A program made the translations under genes and the position numbers. The notes below the pieces were generated by a model. That model searched no databases. It was not told the origin of the DNA and worked only from the letters and a program-made list of their open reading frames with translations. Below are positions 25,851 to 35,440 of a DNA stretch of 64,000 nucleotides, in pieces; the first letter of the stretch is position 1; every line of letters begins with the position of its first letter. The stretch is from UMGS1908 sp045655005. Lineage in GTDB: Bacteria > Bacillota > Clostridia > Christensenellales > UBA1242. Location: positions 62,001-126,000 of the forward strand of contig JAZOOJ010000019.1 of the NCBI GenBank assembly GCA_045655005.1, written 5' to 3'.

Positions 25851-26147
25851 ATGTTGAATAGTAAACAAAGAGCCTTTTTGCGTTCAAAAGCAAATTCTCT
25901 TGACCCAATAATTCAAGTTGGGAAAGGAGAGATTAGTGATGAGATGCTAACAGGTATTTCAAAAGCTTTAATGAATAGAGAACTTGTAAAGATTAGTGTG
26001 TTGCAAAATTCAGATTATGAAGCAAGACAAGTTGCTGATATAATTGCTGAAGAACTTAATGCAGATGTTGTGTCTGTTGTTGGGAGAAAAATTGTAATAT
26101 ACAGAAAAAGTACAAAAGCGGGCGTTGAGCATATTGAACTCCCATAA
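25851..26147 (+). CDS. yhbY: YhbY-like CRM-domain RNA-binding protein
   Basis: 98 residues that make up one CRM domain, a small pre-50S-associated RNA-binding fold. It begins LNSKQRAFLRSKANSLDPIIQVGKGEIS, with the conserved GxxG-like VGKGEIS loop, and ends with VVSVVGRKIVIYRKS, both typical. AGGAGG is 8 bases upstream. It sits between obgE and pheS, as in several Bacillota. Confidence 0.93.
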   Translation: MLNSKQRAFLRSKANSLDPIIQVGKGEISDEMLTGISKALMNRELVKISVLQNSDYEARQVADIIAEELNADVVSVVGRKIVIYRKSTKAGVEHIELP

Positions 26148-26169
26148 CAAAAAGTAAAAGGTGAATATT

Positions 26170-27201
26170 ATGAAAGAACAAGTACAAAATATTGAAAATT
26201 TATTTAATGAAAAATACAATAATTTAAATACAGCCGAAGAATTGGAAGCGTTAAGAGTTGAATTTTTGGGTAAAAAAGGTCATATTACAAACCTTATGCC
26301 AATGCTAAGAGATGTTCCAGTTGAACAAAAAAGAGAAGCGGGAATGATGATTAACAGCCTAAAAACTATGGTTGAAACAAAAATTGCTGAAAAGAAAGAA
26401 TTTTTTGAAAATGCAGAAATTGAAAAGAGAGTTTCTTCATCTGAAAAGGTTGATATTACAATGCCAGTAGAGGTTGAAAGCGGTTCATTGCATCCAAGAA
26501 CAATAGTACAAGCGGAACTTGAAGACATTTTTAAATCAATGGGATTTGTAGTTGAAGATGGAAATGAAGTAGTTACAGAATATGAATGTTTTGACTCAGT
26601 TAATGTACCAAGCACTCACCCAGCTCGTGATATGCAAGATACTTTTTGGCTTGATAATGGAGAGTTGTTAAAAACTCAAACATCGGCCATGCAAAATGCA
26701 ATTTTAAGAAAGTATGGCGGAAAGGTTAGAGCTATTTTCCCTGGAAGATGCTATAGAAATGAAGCAGTTGACCACTCGCACGAAACAACATTTTTCCAAA
26801 TGGAAGGAATTGTTGTTGATGAAAATGTTTCCGTTGCGAACCTTATTTACTTTATGAGAGAGATGCTTTCGAAAGTGTTTGGGAAGGAAGTAAAGGTAAG
26901 ACTTCGTCCTGGATTTTTTCCATTTGTAGAGCCAGGCTTTGAACTTGATATGTTCTGCCCATTCTGTGATGGTGCTGGTTGTGCAGTTTGTAAACACGGT
27001 TCTTGGATTGAACTTTGCCCTTGTGGTATGATTCATCCTAATGTATTAAGAGAGGCTGGTGTTGACCCGGAAAAATATAGCGGATTTGCATTTGGTCTTG
27101 GTCTTGATAGGTTGGTTATGATTAAGACCAAAATTGACGACATCAGACATTTAAACAGTGGAAATTTAAAAGTGTTAAAACAATTCGGGTTAGACTTTTA
27201 A
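26170..27201 (+). CDS. pheS: Phenylalanyl-tRNA synthetase alpha subunit
   Basis: Catalytic class II subunit that charges tRNA-Phe as an alpha2-beta2 enzyme with PheT. The 343 residues have an N-terminal coiled coil (1-85) that binds tRNA, motif 2 (FPGRCYRNEAVDHSHETTFFQMEG) and motif 3 (GFAFGLGLDRLVM). A Cys-rich insert (FCPFCDGAGCAVCKHGSWIELCPCGM) is the usual Gram-positive type. The ATG at 26170 follows AAAAGGTG; an in-frame GTG 9 bases earlier is part of that site. pheT follows after 27 bases. No T-box is seen upstream. Confidence 0.97.
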   Translation: MKEQVQNIENLFNEKYNNLNTAEELEALRVEFLGKKGHITNLMPMLRDVPVEQKREAGMMINSLKTMVETKIAEKKEFFENAEIEKRVSSSEKVDITMPVEVESGSLHPRTIVQAELEDIFKSMGFVVEDGNEVVTEYECFDSVNVPSTHPARDMQDTFWLDNGELLKTQTSAMQNAILRKYGGKVRAIFPGRCYRNEAVDHSHETTFFQMEGIVVDENVSVANLIYFMREMLSKVFGKEVKVRLRPGFFPFVEPGFELDMFCPFCDGAGCAVCKHGSWIELCPCGMIHPNVLREAGVDPEKYSGFAFGLGLDRLVMIKTKIDDIRHLNSGNLKVLKQFGLDF

Positions 27202-27228
27202 GTTGACAGGAATATAAGGAGAATAGAT

Positions 27229-29601
27229 ATGATTTTATCACTTAACTGGCTAAAAGAACTTGTAGATATTGAGGGGATTTCATCTGACGAAATCGTAAAA
27301 AGAATTACTCTTTCAACAGCGGAAGTTGAAGGTGTTATTAATAAAGGCGACGATATGGACGACGTTGTTGTTGCAAAGGTTATAACTTGTGAAAAGCTTG
27401 AAGGAACTCACTTGAATTTACTTTCAGTCGATGATGGCTCGGGCGAACTTTTGCAAATCGCAACAGGCGCACCTAATGTTTATGCAGGAATGGTTACTGC
27501 TCTTGTAAGAGTAGGTGGTATGGTTGCCGGACATAAAATTAAGAAAGCAAGACTTGCAGGCATTGACAGTTTTGGTATGTGTTGCTCAGAGGCTGAACTT
27601 GGAATCGGCTCTGACGATGATGGTATTATTGATTTTAAAGGTTTGGATTGTCCTCTTGGAACTAATTTAAAAGATATTTATCCAATCAATGACACTTTGA
27701 TTGAAATTGATAACAAATCGCTTACAAATCGCCCTGACCTTTGGGGACATTTTGGTTTTGCAAGAGAACTTTCAGTTATTTTTAATAGACCATTGAAGAA
27801 ATTTGATGTAGTTGATTTATCTCAATTTAATAATTTGAATCCGCTAGACATTAAAGTTGATACTAAATCTTGTTATAGATATTCTGCGTTAAGAGTAGAA
27901 AATGTGCAAGCTAAGAAATCGCCTATGGATATGAAGATTCGTTTGAATTATTGCGGGCTTCGTGATATCAATTTGCTTGCAGACCTTACAAACTATGTAA
28001 TGCTTGAACTTGGTACTCCAATGCACGCATTTGATAGTGCAAAAGTTGACGGTATTATTGTTCGTGAAGCAGAAAACGGCGAAAAACTTTTAACACTTGA
28101 AGGTGAAGAACACGAAATTTCAAAAGGCTCTTTATTAATTTGCAATAAAGATAACACCCCAGTTGCTATTGCTGGAATTAAAGGTGGAAAGTTGTCTGGT
28201 ATTGCAGATGAAACGACTGGATTTACTCTTGAAAGTGCGGTATTTGAAGCAAGTGCAATAAGAAAGACCTCTAAGGCAATTGGTCTTGTAACCGATGCAT
28301 CACAAAGATATGAAAAGTCGCTTGATCCAGAAATGACAGATTTTGCCATCGCAAGACTTGTTAGGCTTTTACAAAATATCGATAATGGAATTAAAGTTGA
28401 ATCAAAACTAAGCGATGTTGTAAATTATGAAAGAAAGGAAATTGTAATTGACATCAATTGTGATTTTATCAGAAAAAGAATTGGTGCTGAAATACCTAAC
28501 GAGTTTATTGTGAATACTTTGGCAGACCTTGGCTTTAAGGTTAGGGGCAATAATGAAAATTTGACACTAGTTGTGCCATCGCATAGAGCAACAAAAGATA
28601 TTTCTATCAAAGAAGATATTGTTGAAGAAATTGCAAGACTTTATGGTTATGATAATATTGTTCCAACTACATTAGCACTTGATGTGTTGCCAGTAAGTCA
28701 AGACAATGCTCACGTTATGGAATATAAGACTAAAAGACTACTTGCTGAAAAATATAATTTTAACGAAGTGCATAGTTATATTTGGAATTATCAAGACTTT
28801 AATACTTCTATTGGTGTTGAAAGTCCGTCATATTTGACACTACTTGATAGTTCAAATAGTGGACAAAGTGGAATAAGAAGTGAACTTATTCTATCGTTAA
28901 TTAAATTCTTTAACGAAAATAAAAATAATTTTAATGAAATAAAGATTGATGAAATTGGCAGAGTTGTTGTTGGGAAAGATGAGAACAATTTAGCAATAGA
29001 AGAAAAACACTTGGCGTGCTTGATATCTTCAACTGAAACTAGTGAAAAGGATTTGTACTTTGAGATGAAGAGGGTGGTTGAAAATATTGCAAGCAGTCTT
29101 GCAAAAGTTCAAATTTCATATGATACAAATATCCAAAAAGATTTACTTCATCCAAATATGAGAACAAATATAATAGTAAATGGTGAAAGTGTTGGTTATT
29201 TTGGTATCGTTCATCCAAACGTAATGGCAAAACTTGACAAAAAAGCAAAAGTTGTTGTTTTAGAATTAGACTTTAATAAATTTATGCAATTTTCAAACCC
29301 AATAAAAACATATAAGACAATATCTAAATACCAAACAGTCGAACTTGATTTTAATTTCCTTGTTCCAAAGAATAAAACATATGCAGAACTTCAAGAATTA
29401 ATTGGTGGATTTAGATGTAAGATGAATATGTCATACAGACTTAAAGATGTCTATGAGAATGAAAGTTTTGGGGCGTTCCGTTCAGAAACATTCACATTTG
29501 CAATTAGTTCAAATGAACATACTCTAACTTCAAATGAAATAGATAATTTCTCAAGAAGATTGACCGAACATATGAAAAATGCAGGAATTAATTTAAGATA
29601 A
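27229..29601 (+). CDS. pheT: Phenylalanyl-tRNA synthetase beta subunit
   Basis: 790-residue partner of PheS. Domains in order: a short N-terminal B1 part, an EMAP-like tRNA-binding domain (about 40-150, around VVVAKVITCEKLEGTHLN), the B3/B4 editing domain (about 210-375), the B5 fold (about 400-475, ending SIKEDIVEEIARLYGYDNI), the catalytic-like core, and the C-terminal FDX-ACB anticodon-binding domain (about 695-790). Size is standard. An AAGGAGAAT site precedes the ATG, and a terminator follows. Confidence 0.97.
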   Translation: MILSLNWLKELVDIEGISSDEIVKRITLSTAEVEGVINKGDDMDDVVVAKVITCEKLEGTHLNLLSVDDGSGELLQIATGAPNVYAGMVTALVRVGGMVAGHKIKKARLAGIDSFGMCCSEAELGIGSDDDGIIDFKGLDCPLGTNLKDIYPINDTLIEIDNKSLTNRPDLWGHFGFARELSVIFNRPLKKFDVVDLSQFNNLNPLDIKVDTKSCYRYSALRVENVQAKKSPMDMKIRLNYCGLRDINLLADLTNYVMLELGTPMHAFDSAKVDGIIVREAENGEKLLTLEGEEHEISKGSLLICNKDNTPVAIAGIKGGKLSGIADETTGFTLESAVFEASAIRKTSKAIGLVTDASQRYEKSLDPEMTDFAIARLVRLLQNIDNGIKVESKLSDVVNYERKEIVIDINCDFIRKRIGAEIPNEFIVNTLADLGFKVRGNNENLTLVVPSHRATKDISIKEDIVEEIARLYGYDNIVPTTLALDVLPVSQDNAHVMEYKTKRLLAEKYNFNEVHSYIWNYQDFNTSIGVESPSYLTLLDSSNSGQSGIRSELILSLIKFFNENKNNFNEIKIDEIGRVVVGKDENNLAIEEKHLACLISSTETSEKDLYFEMKRVVENIASSLAKVQISYDTNIQKDLLHPNMRTNIIVNGESVGYFGIVHPNVMAKLDKKAKVVVLELDFNKFMQFSNPIKTYKTISKYQTVELDFNFLVPKNKTYAELQELIGGFRCKMNMSYRLKDVYENESFGAFRSETFTFAISSNEHTLTSNEIDNFSRRLTEHMKNAGINLR

Positions 29602-29611
29602 TTTTAAAACT

Positions 29612-29637
29612 AAAGCAGGGCTAAAACCCTGCTTTTA
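29612..29637 (+). terminator. Rho-independent terminator of pheST
   Basis: AAAGCAGGG pairs with CCCTGCTTT around a 6-base loop. The T run is short (TTTTATT). Confidence 0.8.
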
Positions 29638-29660
29638 TTGATGTAAAAAGCTATAAGGTA

Positions 29661-29689
29661 TTGAAATTTAAATATTTTTGTGTTATAAT
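29661..29689 (+). promoter_or_regulatory. Promoter of the gene at 29716
   Basis: TTGAAA (29661-29666), a 17-base spacer ending TGT, and TATAAT (29684-29689). Confidence 0.75.
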
Positions 29690-29715
29690 TTAATAAATAA
29701 AGATTGGGGGATATT

Positions 29716-30810
29716 ATGGAAACTTTTAAAGGTGTAGACACAGAAGGATTGATAAATGCGATTGGAGTTGTAAGCGGTTATCGAAACCGAGAGTATACAA
29801 TTAATTCGATTGCGAACTATTTAGGTAATGAAAATGCATATGACAGACATAAAAAATTGTGCCTGCAAAAAGTACTCAGAGAAACCGGAATTGTATTATC
29901 AGAAGTCGAAGCTGTTGTTGTTATGGAATGTTTTACGACTAATGATTATACAAGACAAAATATTTTATTAACTAAACAAGCATTTCAAAGGTTGTCTGCA
30001 ATTGGGAAAGAAAATGAAATCGAAGAATATCGAAAATTTTTCCTAGACTATAAAGAAGAATTAAAAAAGAAAAATTCGCCAGAACCTTTGATTCTTGTGT
30101 TAGATGAACTTGCAAACATTTCAAGTTTTGTCAATTATTACGATTTAACTAGTGTAGGTATTGCTACAACGCTAGATAAGGCTCGTAATGGCAAAGTTAG
30201 ATACGCACAAATGGTGATTGATGAGTTGGATAGAGATATTGAGTACTTGATTGAAAATTGCGAAATGGTTTTAAACAATGCTGATAGTAATGATTATGTA
30301 TATGTTTACTATATGATAAATAATGCAGTGGGAGAGCTTGCTTCTTATAAAGAATTGTTGGATGAAGAACCGGAAATCGGAGATATTCGCCTTGAAGGCA
30401 AATTGATTGAAAGGGTTATTGACTCTTTAAATCAAGTTTCGGAGAAATTTAGAAGTTCATTTGTAAAAGCAGAAGATGTGCAATCAGAAGGTTTTGTTGA
30501 TAATGCAAAGAAGTGCATGGAAGAAGCGGAAAATTTAAAATATAAATTGGAGCATCAGTGGAGAACATTTTCGGTGCACTACCAAGATATTTTAGTATAT
30601 CATAGTGTGGAGTATGTAATTAAGAATAATCCATATGCAAAAAGATTAATGGACGCACTTAAAAAAACAGACGAAGCGTTTCAAAAGTTAACGGGGCAGT
30701 CATTACTTCAAGTTAAAATCTTGCAGGTTGAAGATAAATATAGACCGGTTGTAGGATATGATGGGAAAAAGCGTTTGAGGGTGCCTGTTCAATCTGGTGA
30801 AGATGAATAG
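29716..30810 (+). CDS. Unknown helical protein
   Basis: 364 residues, not recognised. GGGGGA lies 5 bases before the ATG; an upstream in-frame TTG is embedded in that site and is not preferred. There is no signal peptide or membrane segment. The sequence is almost entirely helical, with charged heptad-like stretches (about 95-125 and 165-300) and a short polar C-terminal tail. It is monocistronic, between its own promoter and a strong terminator, so it is expressed independently of pheST and of the following flippase. No catalytic pattern is visible. Confidence 0.7.
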   Translation: METFKGVDTEGLINAIGVVSGYRNREYTINSIANYLGNENAYDRHKKLCLQKVLRETGIVLSEVEAVVVMECFTTNDYTRQNILLTKQAFQRLSAIGKENEIEEYRKFFLDYKEELKKKNSPEPLILVLDELANISSFVNYYDLTSVGIATTLDKARNGKVRYAQMVIDELDRDIEYLIENCEMVLNNADSNDYVYVYYMINNAVGELASYKELLDEEPEIGDIRLEGKLIERVIDSLNQVSEKFRSSFVKAEDVQSEGFVDNAKKCMEEAENLKYKLEHQWRTFSVHYQDILVYHSVEYVIKNNPYAKRLMDALKKTDEAFQKLTGQSLLQVKILQVEDKYRPVVGYDGKKRLRVPVQSGEDE

Positions 30811-30820
30811 CAAATAATAT

Positions 30821-30857
30821 AAATAGATAGGTGAAACAAATTGCCTATCTATTTTTT
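30821..30857 (+). terminator. Rho-independent terminator
   Basis: AAATAGATAGG pairs perfectly with CCTATCTATTT around a 12-base loop, followed by T7. Confidence 0.88.
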
Positions 30858-30889
30858 TGTTTTAAACGTTTTTATTTGTATAATTATTG

Positions 30890-30898
30890 TGATATAAT
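30890..30898 (+). promoter_or_regulatory. Extended -10 promoter of the flippase gene
   Basis: TGA followed by TATAAT (30893-30898). The -35 region is weak (TTTTAT), so the extended -10 probably carries recognition. Confidence 0.5.
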
Positions 30899-30952
30899 GA
30901 TTTAAAGTTTAAAATAAGTCGATCTGTTAGCATCGAAAGGAGATAAGTTGTT

Positions 30953-32167
30953 TTGAAAAGGCTTTTTAGGTTGGGTTTGGGGGCGTTTATTTGCTCAATT
31001 ATTCCGATTTTATCGTGGATAGTCCTTTCGTATATTGTGGGAGATAATAGGGTTTCAAATGTATTTTCGATAATTTATGCTGTTCAATTTGTAGGATTGA
31101 TTTTGCGTGGGTTTTTTGGTTCGGGTGCAAATATAAGAAAAGAAAGAGAAAAAGACAAGAATGCAGTTTGGAATGGTATTTTATGGGGGGTAATATTCTC
31201 ATCTCTAATATTTTTGTGCCTATTAATTTTTGTTGATAAGTACATAATCTTTTTTGGTCAAGATGTAGAATTTTATAGAAATTATGTAATCTATGGTATT
31301 TTGCTAATATTTTTACAAACATTATTGTCTTTAATTATTGAAAAACTTTATTTTGAAGACAAAGAAAAACTTGCGAACATTCACTTGTTTGGGTTTAATT
31401 TTGTTGGTTTTGTAGTTTTAATATTGTCCGCAATGATTATTAAAAATATATTGATTGCCTTAATTTTGACATTGTGCTTTTTATTGGTCTATATACTTGC
31501 ATTATTTGTTTGGCAATTTGAAAAGTTTAAAGTTGATTTTAAATTCTACAAAAATTTTAGGTATGAGTCGGCAAATGTTGTGGCGTCAATTTTTATGATG
31601 ATAATTTATTTGTTTGGCTATAAAATGGTTTTTAATTTTGGCGTAGAATATCTTGTTGCTATAAATTTGATTACATTATGTACAGACACTCAGTGGGATA
31701 TGCAAGAAGCAATAAGAACTGTCGCAAGAGTGGATATTGCGAAGGGAAGATATAATATAAAGAAAGAATTAAAAAACTCTTATGTTTATACGGCTTCTTT
31801 GGTAATGTTGTCAACAATAATGTTTCTTGTGCTATTCCCATCGAGAGGTGTTAGGTTGGGCGTTTGTCTGATATATTTAGCAATTCAATTTGTCGATATG
31901 TTCTTGTATGCATTTGAAATGATAATGGCAACATTTACACAACTTGAACATTCAGCAAGACTTAATACTTTTATTAAAATTGTATTACTGGGCATTAGAA
32001 CAATAATTTCAATTTTTGTAATATCTCCGTATTCTACCGAAATTGCTCAACTTGTGCAATGTGTATTGGGCTTTATAATCTTTTTAATTATCCGACTTTT
32101 GAAGTATAAAGTGGACGGGAACAGCTTGATTGTAAAAATAAATACTAAGGTGAAAAGCACGAATTAG
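30953..32167 (+). CDS. MATE/polysaccharide-flippase-like multipass membrane protein
   Basis: 404 residues with about 10-12 hydrophobic helices and few charges, like the MOP superfamily (MATE exporters and polysaccharide flippases). No precise family motif is clear, so substrate and direction stay open. The start is a TTG with AAAGGAGA about 10 bases upstream; no nearby ATG fits. The central soluble loops are short. It has its own promoter after a terminator. The phosphatase and glucosidase genes that follow may share its transcript, but nothing in them points to the substrate. Confidence 0.6.
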   Translation: MKRLFRLGLGAFICSIIPILSWIVLSYIVGDNRVSNVFSIIYAVQFVGLILRGFFGSGANIRKEREKDKNAVWNGILWGVIFSSLIFLCLLIFVDKYIIFFGQDVEFYRNYVIYGILLIFLQTLLSLIIEKLYFEDKEKLANIHLFGFNFVGFVVLILSAMIIKNILIALILTLCFLLVYILALFVWQFEKFKVDFKFYKNFRYESANVVASIFMMIIYLFGYKMVFNFGVEYLVAINLITLCTDTQWDMQEAIRTVARVDIAKGRYNIKKELKNSYVYTASLVMLSTIMFLVLFPSRGVRLGVCLIYLAIQFVDMFLYAFEMIMATFTQLEHSARLNTFIKIVLLGIRTIISIFVISPYSTEIAQLVQCVLGFIIFLIIRLLKYKVDGNSLIVKINTKVKSTN

Positions 32168-32236
32168 TTAGTGGGTGCTTTAATTGTTATGAAAGAGTCG
32201 TCAACTGTGATAATATATAATTATTAAGGAGTTAGA

Positions 32237-32776
32237 ATGAAGGTTTATGTGATGAGGCACGGTAAAACCGTGTGGAATGAAAAGAAAAGAATACAAGGTC
32301 GCTCGAATAATAGATTGGGTAAATTGGGCAAAGAGCTGACACAAGAAGTTTCGTTTAAGTATAAAGACATTTCGTTTGATGTCATCTTTTGTTCACCGCT
32401 TATGAGAACAGTACAAACAGCAAATATTATGAATAGATATCACAATGTAAAGATAATAAAAGATGCACGATTGATTGAGGTTGATCAAGGTGTTTTTACT
32501 AAAAGATTTAAATCTACATTGACTGAAAATGAAAAACGTCAAAGGCAAAGCAGAGATGAATCTTGTGGAATGGAAAAGTTTGAAAGTGTTTACGAAAGAA
32601 CTAAGGAATTTGTGAAGTTTTTAAAGACGCAAAATTACGAAAATGTGTTAATTGTTACTCATAATATAAATGCAAGTATGATTGAGAATATATTTGAAGG
32701 TTTGGTTGTTGAATTTAATAATGATAAACATATTTTAAGATTTCAAAATTCAGATGTGAAGATTTTTAATATGTAA
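32237..32776 (+). CDS. Histidine phosphatase superfamily (phosphoglycerate-mutase-like) protein
   Basis: 179 residues. The catalytic RHG triad is at residues 8-10 (VMRHGKTVWN), with the second conserved Arg in SPLMRTVQTA and the late His in VTHNINA. This branch acts as a phosphatase on small phosphorylated molecules more often than as a true mutase; the usual LTxxG signature is present as LGKLGKEL. The acid residue is probably the Glu in RLIEVDQG. AAGGAG precedes the ATG. It lies between the flippase and the GH13 gene. Confidence 0.85.
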   Translation: MKVYVMRHGKTVWNEKKRIQGRSNNRLGKLGKELTQEVSFKYKDISFDVIFCSPLMRTVQTANIMNRYHNVKIIKDARLIEVDQGVFTKRFKSTLTENEKRQRQSRDESCGMEKFESVYERTKEFVKFLKTQNYENVLIVTHNINASMIENIFEGLVVEFNNDKHILRFQNSDVKIFNM

Positions 32777-32816
32777 TATATGGTGAAAGAAGTGTTTGAA
32801 AAATAAAGGAGTGTCA

Positions 32817-34460
32817 ATGTTTATGGATAAAAGAGTTTGGTGGAAAGAAGCCGTTGGGTATGAAATTTATATTAGAAGTTTTTTTGATTCAAATAATGAT
32901 GGAATAGGTGATTTGAATGGTATTGCTGAAAAATTAAACTATATCAAAAATATTGGTGTAGATTTTATTTGGATATGCCCATTCTATGATTCACCATTAG
33001 ACGATAATGGTTATGACATAAGGGATTATAAAAAAGTATTAAGTGAGTATGGGACAATAGACGATTTTAAAGTTCTTGTTGAAAAAGCACATAAATTGGG
33101 ATTGAAGGTCTTAATTGACCTTGTTTTAAACCATACTTCAGATGAGCATGAGTGGTTTATTAAAAGTAAATCTCGTGAAAATGATTATGACGATTTCTAT
33201 TATTGGAAAGATGGCTTTATTGATAAAGATGGGATTTTACATGAGCCTAACAATTGGAAATCGTTCTTTGGTGGGAGTGCGTGGAAGTTTGACATAGAGA
33301 GAGGGCAATACTTCCTTAAATTATTCTCAAATAAAATGCCTGATATAAATTATGAAAGCAAATTAGCTCTTGAAAAAATGGGTGAAGTGATTACTTGGTG
33401 GTGTGAATTAGGAGTTGATGGATTTAGGGTTGATGCAATTTCTCACATCGGTAAAGATTTAACTTTTAGAAATGGCAAAAATAAAAGAACCTATAAAAAG
33501 TTTTCTAATATGCCCAATACACACACTTATTTAAAAGAATTGGCGTCTAATTGGCGGAAGTTTGGTGCGGTTAGTGTTGGTGAACTCGGCGGGGACCCAA
33601 CGCAAAAAGATAATATTGCATTTACTAAAGGTGAAAATGCAGAGTTAGATATTGTCTTCGATTTTGAACACTTAAGACAATTAAAAGTAGATAAGGATAA
33701 TAATGAGTATATTGATGCAAAGGGGTTGCAAAAGGCCCTAATAAAAAAGCAAGAAGTTATTAATGCAGGTGGCTGGTCGGCTTTGTTTTGGACAAATCAC
33801 GATTATCAAAGGGTGGCGTCACTTTATGGTGATGAGAAGAATTTGTCTAAAAGTTGTTCGGCTCTTGCAGTATTGATGTATTTATTAAAGGGAACGCCAA
33901 TAATTTATAATGGTGAAGAAATTGGAATGACTAATTACCCTTTTAAAGACGAAAATGACTTTGAAGATGTAAATGCAAAAACTTTATTAATGCTTGCAAA
34001 AAACGACGAAGAAAGGGCTAAAATACTCCAAAAACTCAAAAGAGAGTCGAGAGATAATGCAAGAACTATTATGCAGTGGGCAGGCTCAATTAATGCAGGA
34101 TTTAGCGAAGAAAAACCTTGGTTTGTTGTAAATCCAAACTATCATAATATCAATGTCGAAAGAGAACTTTCGCAAGATGGTTCGATTTTAAATGAGTATA
34201 TGAAAATTTTACAACTTAGAGCAAGTGATAAAGATGTCTTTTGTTATGGCGAAATTAAGTTTAAAAAACCTAAAAATGGAATAATTCAGTATGTTAGAAG
34301 TTTTGAACAAGGAGATAGAGAATATTTGGTAATTGTAAACACTTCAAATAGTGTTCAAAAATTTTTGTATCCAGATGGGGATGTTGTTTATTCAAACTAT
34401 GGTGAAATAGTAAGAGGAGAAATGAGTCCGTTTGAAGCAGTTGTTATTAAAAAAAGTTAG
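32817..34460 (+). CDS. GH13 alpha-glucosidase (oligo-1,6-glucosidase type)
   Basis: Cytosolic retaining alpha-glucosidase of family GH13 that splits short alpha-glucosides. It has no signal peptide. The 547 residues hold the four GH13 regions: region I DLVLNHTSDEHEWF, region II GFRVDAISH (nucleophile Asp), region III VGELGG (acid/base Glu) and region IV WTNHDYQR (stabiliser Asp). The opening WWKEAVGYEIYIRSFFDSN is typical of the oligo-1,6-glucosidase/trehalose-6-phosphate hydrolase group. Exact linkage is not decidable. The ATG at 32817 is favoured by AAGGAGTG 5 bases upstream; an ATG 6 bases further is possible. Its end overlaps the end of the convergent gene by 4 bases. Confidence 0.92.
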   Translation: MFMDKRVWWKEAVGYEIYIRSFFDSNNDGIGDLNGIAEKLNYIKNIGVDFIWICPFYDSPLDDNGYDIRDYKKVLSEYGTIDDFKVLVEKAHKLGLKVLIDLVLNHTSDEHEWFIKSKSRENDYDDFYYWKDGFIDKDGILHEPNNWKSFFGGSAWKFDIERGQYFLKLFSNKMPDINYESKLALEKMGEVITWWCELGVDGFRVDAISHIGKDLTFRNGKNKRTYKKFSNMPNTHTYLKELASNWRKFGAVSVGELGGDPTQKDNIAFTKGENAELDIVFDFEHLRQLKVDKDNNEYIDAKGLQKALIKKQEVINAGGWSALFWTNHDYQRVASLYGDEKNLSKSCSALAVLMYLLKGTPIIYNGEEIGMTNYPFKDENDFEDVNAKTLLMLAKNDEERAKILQKLKRESRDNARTIMQWAGSINAGFSEEKPWFVVNPNYHNINVERELSQDGSILNEYMKILQLRASDKDVFCYGEIKFKKPKNGIIQYVRSFEQGDREYLVIVNTSNSVQKFLYPDGDVVYSNYGEIVRGEMSPFEAVVIKKS

Positions 34461-35284
34461 TTTGTTTCGGTATTTAAAAACTTTTTAAAGTCAGTAGGTT
34501 TGCTTAAGCTATTATTGTTTTTAAATCTGCAAATTATTGCAAAAATAAAAACTATTGAGGCAGTTATTAAATAATATTTTTTAAAAGGTGTAAACAAACT
34601 AAGGAATATCAGCAGTAAACTGATTTTTATAAACTTTTTAGTATTATTAGAAGAAAAGATGTTGTTCTTTAAATTAGAAAACTTCTTTTCTTTTATTTTT
34701 TCTGAGATTTTTGGGAAAGTGTTAAAGTGCTTGAAAAGTAGATAAGAGTCCAAGGCGTTTAATAAACATACTTTTTTTAAGTTTTTTGCAATTAGTAGGC
34801 ATTCAGAAGAAAATTGTTGGGCAAAAATTAATAGATTTGTATTTTCATGTATGGGATTGTCTAAAACATCATACAGATGGTGGTGGTCAAATTCTTTTGT
34901 ATAAAAATTAAAATAAATAAAAAGGGAGTGGCCGTTTGTTTTGTTGGTTGCCTTTATAAAAGGTCTTTCAAATGAAACAAAAAATTCCGTTTGTAACATT
35001 TTTTCAAAAAACATACACGTTTTTTTAGGGCTTGCGAGAGAAAGTGATAATATGCAATTATCTTTATATTTATTTTCACTTCGCTCTAAATATTTTTTAT
35101 TGGTCGGAATTTTCATTAACTTAAATAAGAAAAAGTAAAATAGGCTTCCGATAATCACACCTAAAACTATTTGAGTAAAAAAGTTTTTAGTGAAATAACC
35201 ACACCATATTATGGATAGAATTACAAGAGTTAAACAATAAAAGGAGTTGTCTATAAATTTTGCAAATAGTGATGTGTTTTCCAT
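34457..35284 (-). CDS. Unknown membrane protein with a central soluble domain
   Basis: 275 residues. Two hydrophobic helices at the N-terminus (about 17-55) and two near the C-terminus (about 218-250) flank a soluble central domain. The central part has alternating strands and helices (LLIFAQQFSSECLLIAKNLKK, VCLLNALDSYLLFKHF) that resemble the late half of restriction-endonuclease-like (Mrr/DUF2034-type) domains, but the catalytic acid-lysine motif is not clear. The function is therefore unknown. It is convergent with the GH13 gene and divergent from pdp. No good ribosome binding site is evident. Confidence 0.6.
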   Translation of the reverse strand: MENTSLFAKFIDNSFYCLTLVILSIIWCGYFTKNFFTQIVLGVIIGSLFYFFLFKLMKIPTNKKYLERSENKYKDNCILSLSLASPKKTCMFFEKMLQTEFFVSFERPFIKATNKTNGHSLFIYFNFYTKEFDHHHLYDVLDNPIHENTNLLIFAQQFSSECLLIAKNLKKVCLLNALDSYLLFKHFNTFPKISEKIKEKKFSNLKNNIFSSNNTKKFIKISLLLIFLSLFTPFKKYYLITASIVFIFAIICRFKNNNSLSKPTDFKKFLNTETN

Positions 35285-35379
35285 TTTTCACCTATCAATG
35301 TTTTTATAAAATTCTAGACAATTTCTAGTAAAATTAATCGTTTTAAATAAAATTGCTTTTTAATATTTGTCAAAAATCT

Positions 35380-35408
35380 TTGATTTTTACAAAGCATTTT
35401 GCTATACT
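35380..35408 (+). promoter_or_regulatory. pdp-deoC operon promoter
   Basis: TTGATT (35380-35385), 17 bases, and TATACT (35403-35408). The start codon follows 33 bases later. Confidence 0.7.
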
Positions 35409-35440
35409 TATATTAATTAAAGTCAGGTGGAAGGTAATTT

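Noticed and set aside
26148..26169. T-box leader upstream of pheS
   Set aside because: Only 22 bases separate yhbY and pheS, and no T-box motif or antiterminator is present.
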